Shown here piece after piece: positions 61,890-64,000 of a DNA stretch of 64,000 nucleotides. The notes beneath the pieces were generated by a model that saw nothing but the letters and a program-made list of their open reading frames with translations, had not been told where the DNA came from and did not search any database. Where the stretch lies: the NCBI RefSeq assembly GCF_001665875.1, contig NZ_LZTA01000129.1, forward strand, positions 1 to 64,000, written 5' to 3'. Made by a program: the position numbers and the translations under genes. Each line of letters begins with the position of its first letter. Position 1 is the stretch's first letter. The stretch comes from Mycobacterium sp. 852002-40037_SCH5390672 (GTDB lineage Bacteria > Actinomycetota > Actinomycetes > Mycobacteriales > Mycobacteriaceae).

Positions 61890-62681
61890 CTAGGCCTTGA
61901 CGTAGCGGGTGTAAAGGTAGCCGGCGTCGTCGGTCAGGACGTGGGCACACCGCATCCGGGTGAGCAGTTGCGCTGGGCCGGCCGCGATGCGTGGTGCCTG
62001 GCCGCCGACGAGGTAGGGCGCGATCGTCAAGCACAACTCGTCGAGCATGTCGCGGCCGATCAGCGAGTCCAGCAGCGTCGGCCCGCCCTCGGTAAGGATG
62101 CGGCGCATGCCACGCGCGCCGAGGGCCGCCAATAGGGCGGCCTCGTCGACCTTCTCGGGATCGCCGCCGCCGGAGCAGTCGAGCACCTCGCACAGGCCGC
62201 TGAGCGCGCGGCGCGTCTGCTCGGCCGCCGTGGTGCAGGTGAGCACCAGTGGCGGCACCTCGGTGTGGGTGAACACCGCCATGTCCCGGTTGAGGTGGCC
62301 CGAGGCGGTCACGATCGCCAGTTGCGGGACTTCGCTTTGTCCGCGGGCTCCCCGATGCTGACGCTGGGCGACGTTGAGCTGCGCGCCGGAGTAACCCTCG
62401 ATCCGCACGGTGCCCGCGCCGACCACGATGACGTCGGCGAGCTCACGCAGCAGGTTGAAGACGAACCGGTCGCCCGGGCCGCCCATCGCGCCGCTGCTGC
62501 CCCCCGAGGTGGCCCCACCGTCGACGCTGGTGATGAAGTTCGCCCGTACCCAGGTCCCGTCGCGTTCGGGGTATCCGTAGAGCCGGGGCAGGTCGCCGTC
62601 GCCGAGTCCGCGTACCGATGCGAGCAGCGACAGGGGCGTCTCTGAAGTCGCGGAACTCGCACGGACGCCGGAGTCGGGCAT
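61890..62681 (-). CDS. ribD: RibD-like pyrimidine reductase (Rv2671-like)
   Basis: The 263-aa protein has the RibD C-terminal reductase fold, related to dihydrofolate reductase: WVRANFITSVDGGATSGGSSG, DVIVVGAGTVRIEGY, and RILTEGGPTLLDSLI. It lacks the deaminase domain of bifunctional RibD. The M. tuberculosis homologue can replace DHFR when overexpressed. Divergent from the ATPase gene, with 34 bases between starts. Confidence 0.87.
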   Translation of the reverse strand: MPDSGVRASSATSETPLSLLASVRGLGDGDLPRLYGYPERDGTWVRANFITSVDGGATSGGSSGAMGGPGDRFVFNLLRELADVIVVGAGTVRIEGYSGAQLNVAQRQHRGARGQSEVPQLAIVTASGHLNRDMAVFTHTEVPPLVLTCTTAAEQTRRALSGLCEVLDCSGGGDPEKVDEAALLAALGARGMRRILTEGGPTLLDSLIGRDMLDELCLTIAPYLVGGQAPRIAAGPAQLLTRMRCAHVLTDDAGYLYTRYVKA

Positions 62682-62715
62682 GGGTCTGATTGCAGCACGC
62701 CGCTACAGTTCCTGC

Positions 62716-63801
62716 ATGCACGGGTCCACCTCCGCGGGCGCTTCGGGCGGCGTGGCTCACCTGGTGGATCGGCACCCGACGGTGTCGCCGGAGCGGCTCA
62801 TCGCCCAACTGAGACCGCCGCCGACCTTCGCCGACGTGAGTTTCGCGACGTATCAGCCCGATCCGGCGGAGCCGACGCAGGCTGCAGCACTGGTGGCGTG
62901 TCAGGACTTCTGCCGGCAGGCCGTCGAGCGCCGCGCGGGACGGCGAAAGCTGTTGGGCCGCCGCGTGGTTTCCCCCGGTACCGGGTTGTACTTGGACGGC
63001 GGATTCGGCGTGGGTAAGACGCACCTGCTGGCGTCGGCCTACTACGCGCTGCCCGGTGACGGACCGGGCGGGTCACCGGATGGTCCGGCTCCCAAGGCGT
63101 TCGCGACGTTCGGTGAGCTGACCCAGCTGGCCGGGGTGTTCGGCTTCGTCGAATGCATCGATCTGCTGGCCAACTACACGGCGGTCTGCATCGACGAATT
63201 CGAACTCGACGACCCGGGCAACACCACGCTGATCGCGCGGCTGCTCTCGTCGCTGGTCGAGCGCGGGGTGTCGGTGGCCGCGACCTCCAACACGTTGCCC
63301 GAGCAGCTTGGCGAAGGCCGCTTTGCGGCACAGGATTTCCTGCGCGAGATCAACACGCTGGCAAGCATTTTCACGACAGTGCGGATCGAGGGGCCCGACT
63401 ACCGGCACCGCGGTCTGCCGCCGGCGCCGCAGCCGCTGTCGGACGACGAGGTGGCCGCGCGCGCTGCGCAGGTCGACGGCGCGACGCTCGACGACTTCGA
63501 TGCGCTGTGTGCGCATCTGGCCACCATGCACCCGTCGCGGTACCTGACGCTGATCGAGGGGGTGAGCGCGGTGTTTTTGACCGGCGTGCACGGCATCGAC
63601 GACCAGAACGTCGCGCTGCGACTGGTGTCGCTGACCGATCGGCTCTATGACGCGGGCATTCCGGTGGTGGCCTCGGGTACCAAGCTGGACACCATTTTCA
63701 GCGAGGAGATGCTGGCCGGGGGATACCGAAAGAAGTACCTACGGGCCACTTCCCGGCTCTTGGCGTTGACCGCCGCGGCTAACCCAGCTCGCGGATCATG
63801 A
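62716..63801 (+). CDS. AFG1/ZapE-like AAA ATPase (Rv2670c-like)
   Basis: A 361-aa protein with Walker A GGFGVGKTHLL (about residues 94-104), Walker B AVCIDEFELDD and sensor VAATSNTLP. It belongs to the AFG1/LACE1/ZapE ATPases, involved in division or membrane-protein handling. ATG 62716; TACAGT lies six bases upstream, so a leaderless transcript is possible. Confidence 0.88.
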   Translation: MHGSTSAGASGGVAHLVDRHPTVSPERLIAQLRPPPTFADVSFATYQPDPAEPTQAAALVACQDFCRQAVERRAGRRKLLGRRVVSPGTGLYLDGGFGVGKTHLLASAYYALPGDGPGGSPDGPAPKAFATFGELTQLAGVFGFVECIDLLANYTAVCIDEFELDDPGNTTLIARLLSSLVERGVSVAATSNTLPEQLGEGRFAAQDFLREINTLASIFTTVRIEGPDYRHRGLPPAPQPLSDDEVAARAAQVDGATLDDFDALCAHLATMHPSRYLTLIEGVSAVFLTGVHGIDDQNVALRLVSLTDRLYDAGIPVVASGTKLDTIFSEEMLAGGYRKKYLRATSRLLALTAAANPARGS

Positions 63802-64000
63802 CATAGTCGCTTTCGACATCGGTGCCCAGCTGAAACGTCCTGGTGCCGGTGATCGCGAATCCGCTCTTGAGGTAAAAGCGTTGTGCGCGTTGGTTTGCCC
63901 GGTTCACACCCAGCCACACGCGGTGAACGCCCCAGTCGGCGGCGACGGCCAGCGCGCGTTGCATCAGCGCCGCCGCGGCCCCGCTGGAGTGGCGGTCGGA
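63779..64000 (-). CDS. GNAT-family N-acetyltransferase, 3' part (truncated by window end)
   Basis: The frame reads in from base 64000 and stops at 63779, 74 codons including the stop. It encodes GNAT motif A remainder (HSSGAAAALMQRAL) and motif B (VWLGVNRANQRAQRFYLKSGFAITG), which bind acetyl-CoA. The N-terminal part lies outside the window. Substrate unknown. It overlaps the ATPase gene end by 23 bases. Confidence 0.85.
   Translation of the reverse strand, partial: SDRHSSGAAAALMQRALAVAADWGVHRVWLGVNRANQRAQRFYLKSGFAITGTRTFQLGTDVESDYVMIRELG

Overview
The window is high-GC (roughly two thirds G+C) chromosomal DNA from a Mycobacterium, most likely a slow-growing species. The order and orientation of almost every gene match, in mirror image, the M. 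tuberculosis H37Rv segment from about Rv2740 down to Rv2669 as I remember it. The proteins are clearly mycobacterial but diverged from M. tuberculosis. RecA has no intein. I cannot name the species from sequence alone. There is no prophage, CRISPR array, rRNA, tRNA or complete insertion sequence.

Layout. (1) 1-3.7 kb: an EphG-type epoxide hydrolase, a glycosyltransferase, two small proteins, and an FMN reductase/FhuF-like iron-sulfur pair that appears to be an accessory insertion before recA. (2) 3.8-15.2 kb: the recA-recX-miaB-(membrane protein) block, a DUF349 protein, an intact DMT transporter beside a decayed partial paralogue, then LigB-like-miaA-dapF-hflX. (3) 15.2-21.9 kb: fadE20-type acyl-CoA dehydrogenase, a large LGFP-repeat membrane protein with a structured leader, lexA divergent from the LysM cell-division inhibitor chiZ, nrdR and a nitrobindin. 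(4) 21.9-36 kb: PhzF, hydrolase, PAC2 protein, a lipoprotein protease, sthA, ideR, sigB, small conserved proteins, RidA, a DUF4436 protein (probably accessory) and sigA. (5) 36-49 kb: ppgK, suhB, cei, dut, the OB-fold/DUF3159 pair, ceoC-ceoB, a KimA-like permease, a TRAM-domain RNA methyltransferase, an ArsB-like permease and a CBS protein. (6) 49-64 kb: dxs, RNase D-like protein, DUF3000, echA15, the heme operon hemE-hemY-chdC, a frameshifted methyltransferase, msrB, aftC, a secreted hydrolase, a RibD-like reductase, an AFG1/ZapE-like ATPase and a GNAT fragment.

How the genes work together. DNA damage: recA, recX, lexA and chiZ are controlled by visible SOS boxes and by RecA-NDp-type promoters (perfect matches before recA and chiZ). 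Transcription control: sigA, sigB, ideR, nrdR and lexA all lie here, and sigB has a sigma-E/H-type promoter. Potassium: two RCK proteins (CeoB/CeoC) are divergent from a KimA-like permease with no TrkH-like channel in view. Heme: hemE-hemY-chdC encode the coproporphyrin-dependent route. Cell envelope: aftC, cei, chiZ and the LGFP protein. tRNA and rRNA modification: miaA, miaB and the TRAM methyltransferase.

Signs of recent change are the eroded DMT paralogue (9340-9770), a 56-bp perfect tandem duplication (25761-25872), related repeat sequence built into the 3' end of aftC, a frameshift in the methyltransferase at about 57.96 kb, and probable accessory genes at 2.3-3.7 kb and 33.4-34.2 kb. 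I found no complete, clearly undescribed multi-gene system. The best leads are the structured leader at 16.93-17.09 kb, the CeoBC/KimA-like arrangement, the FhuF/FMN-reductase pair and the repeat element.
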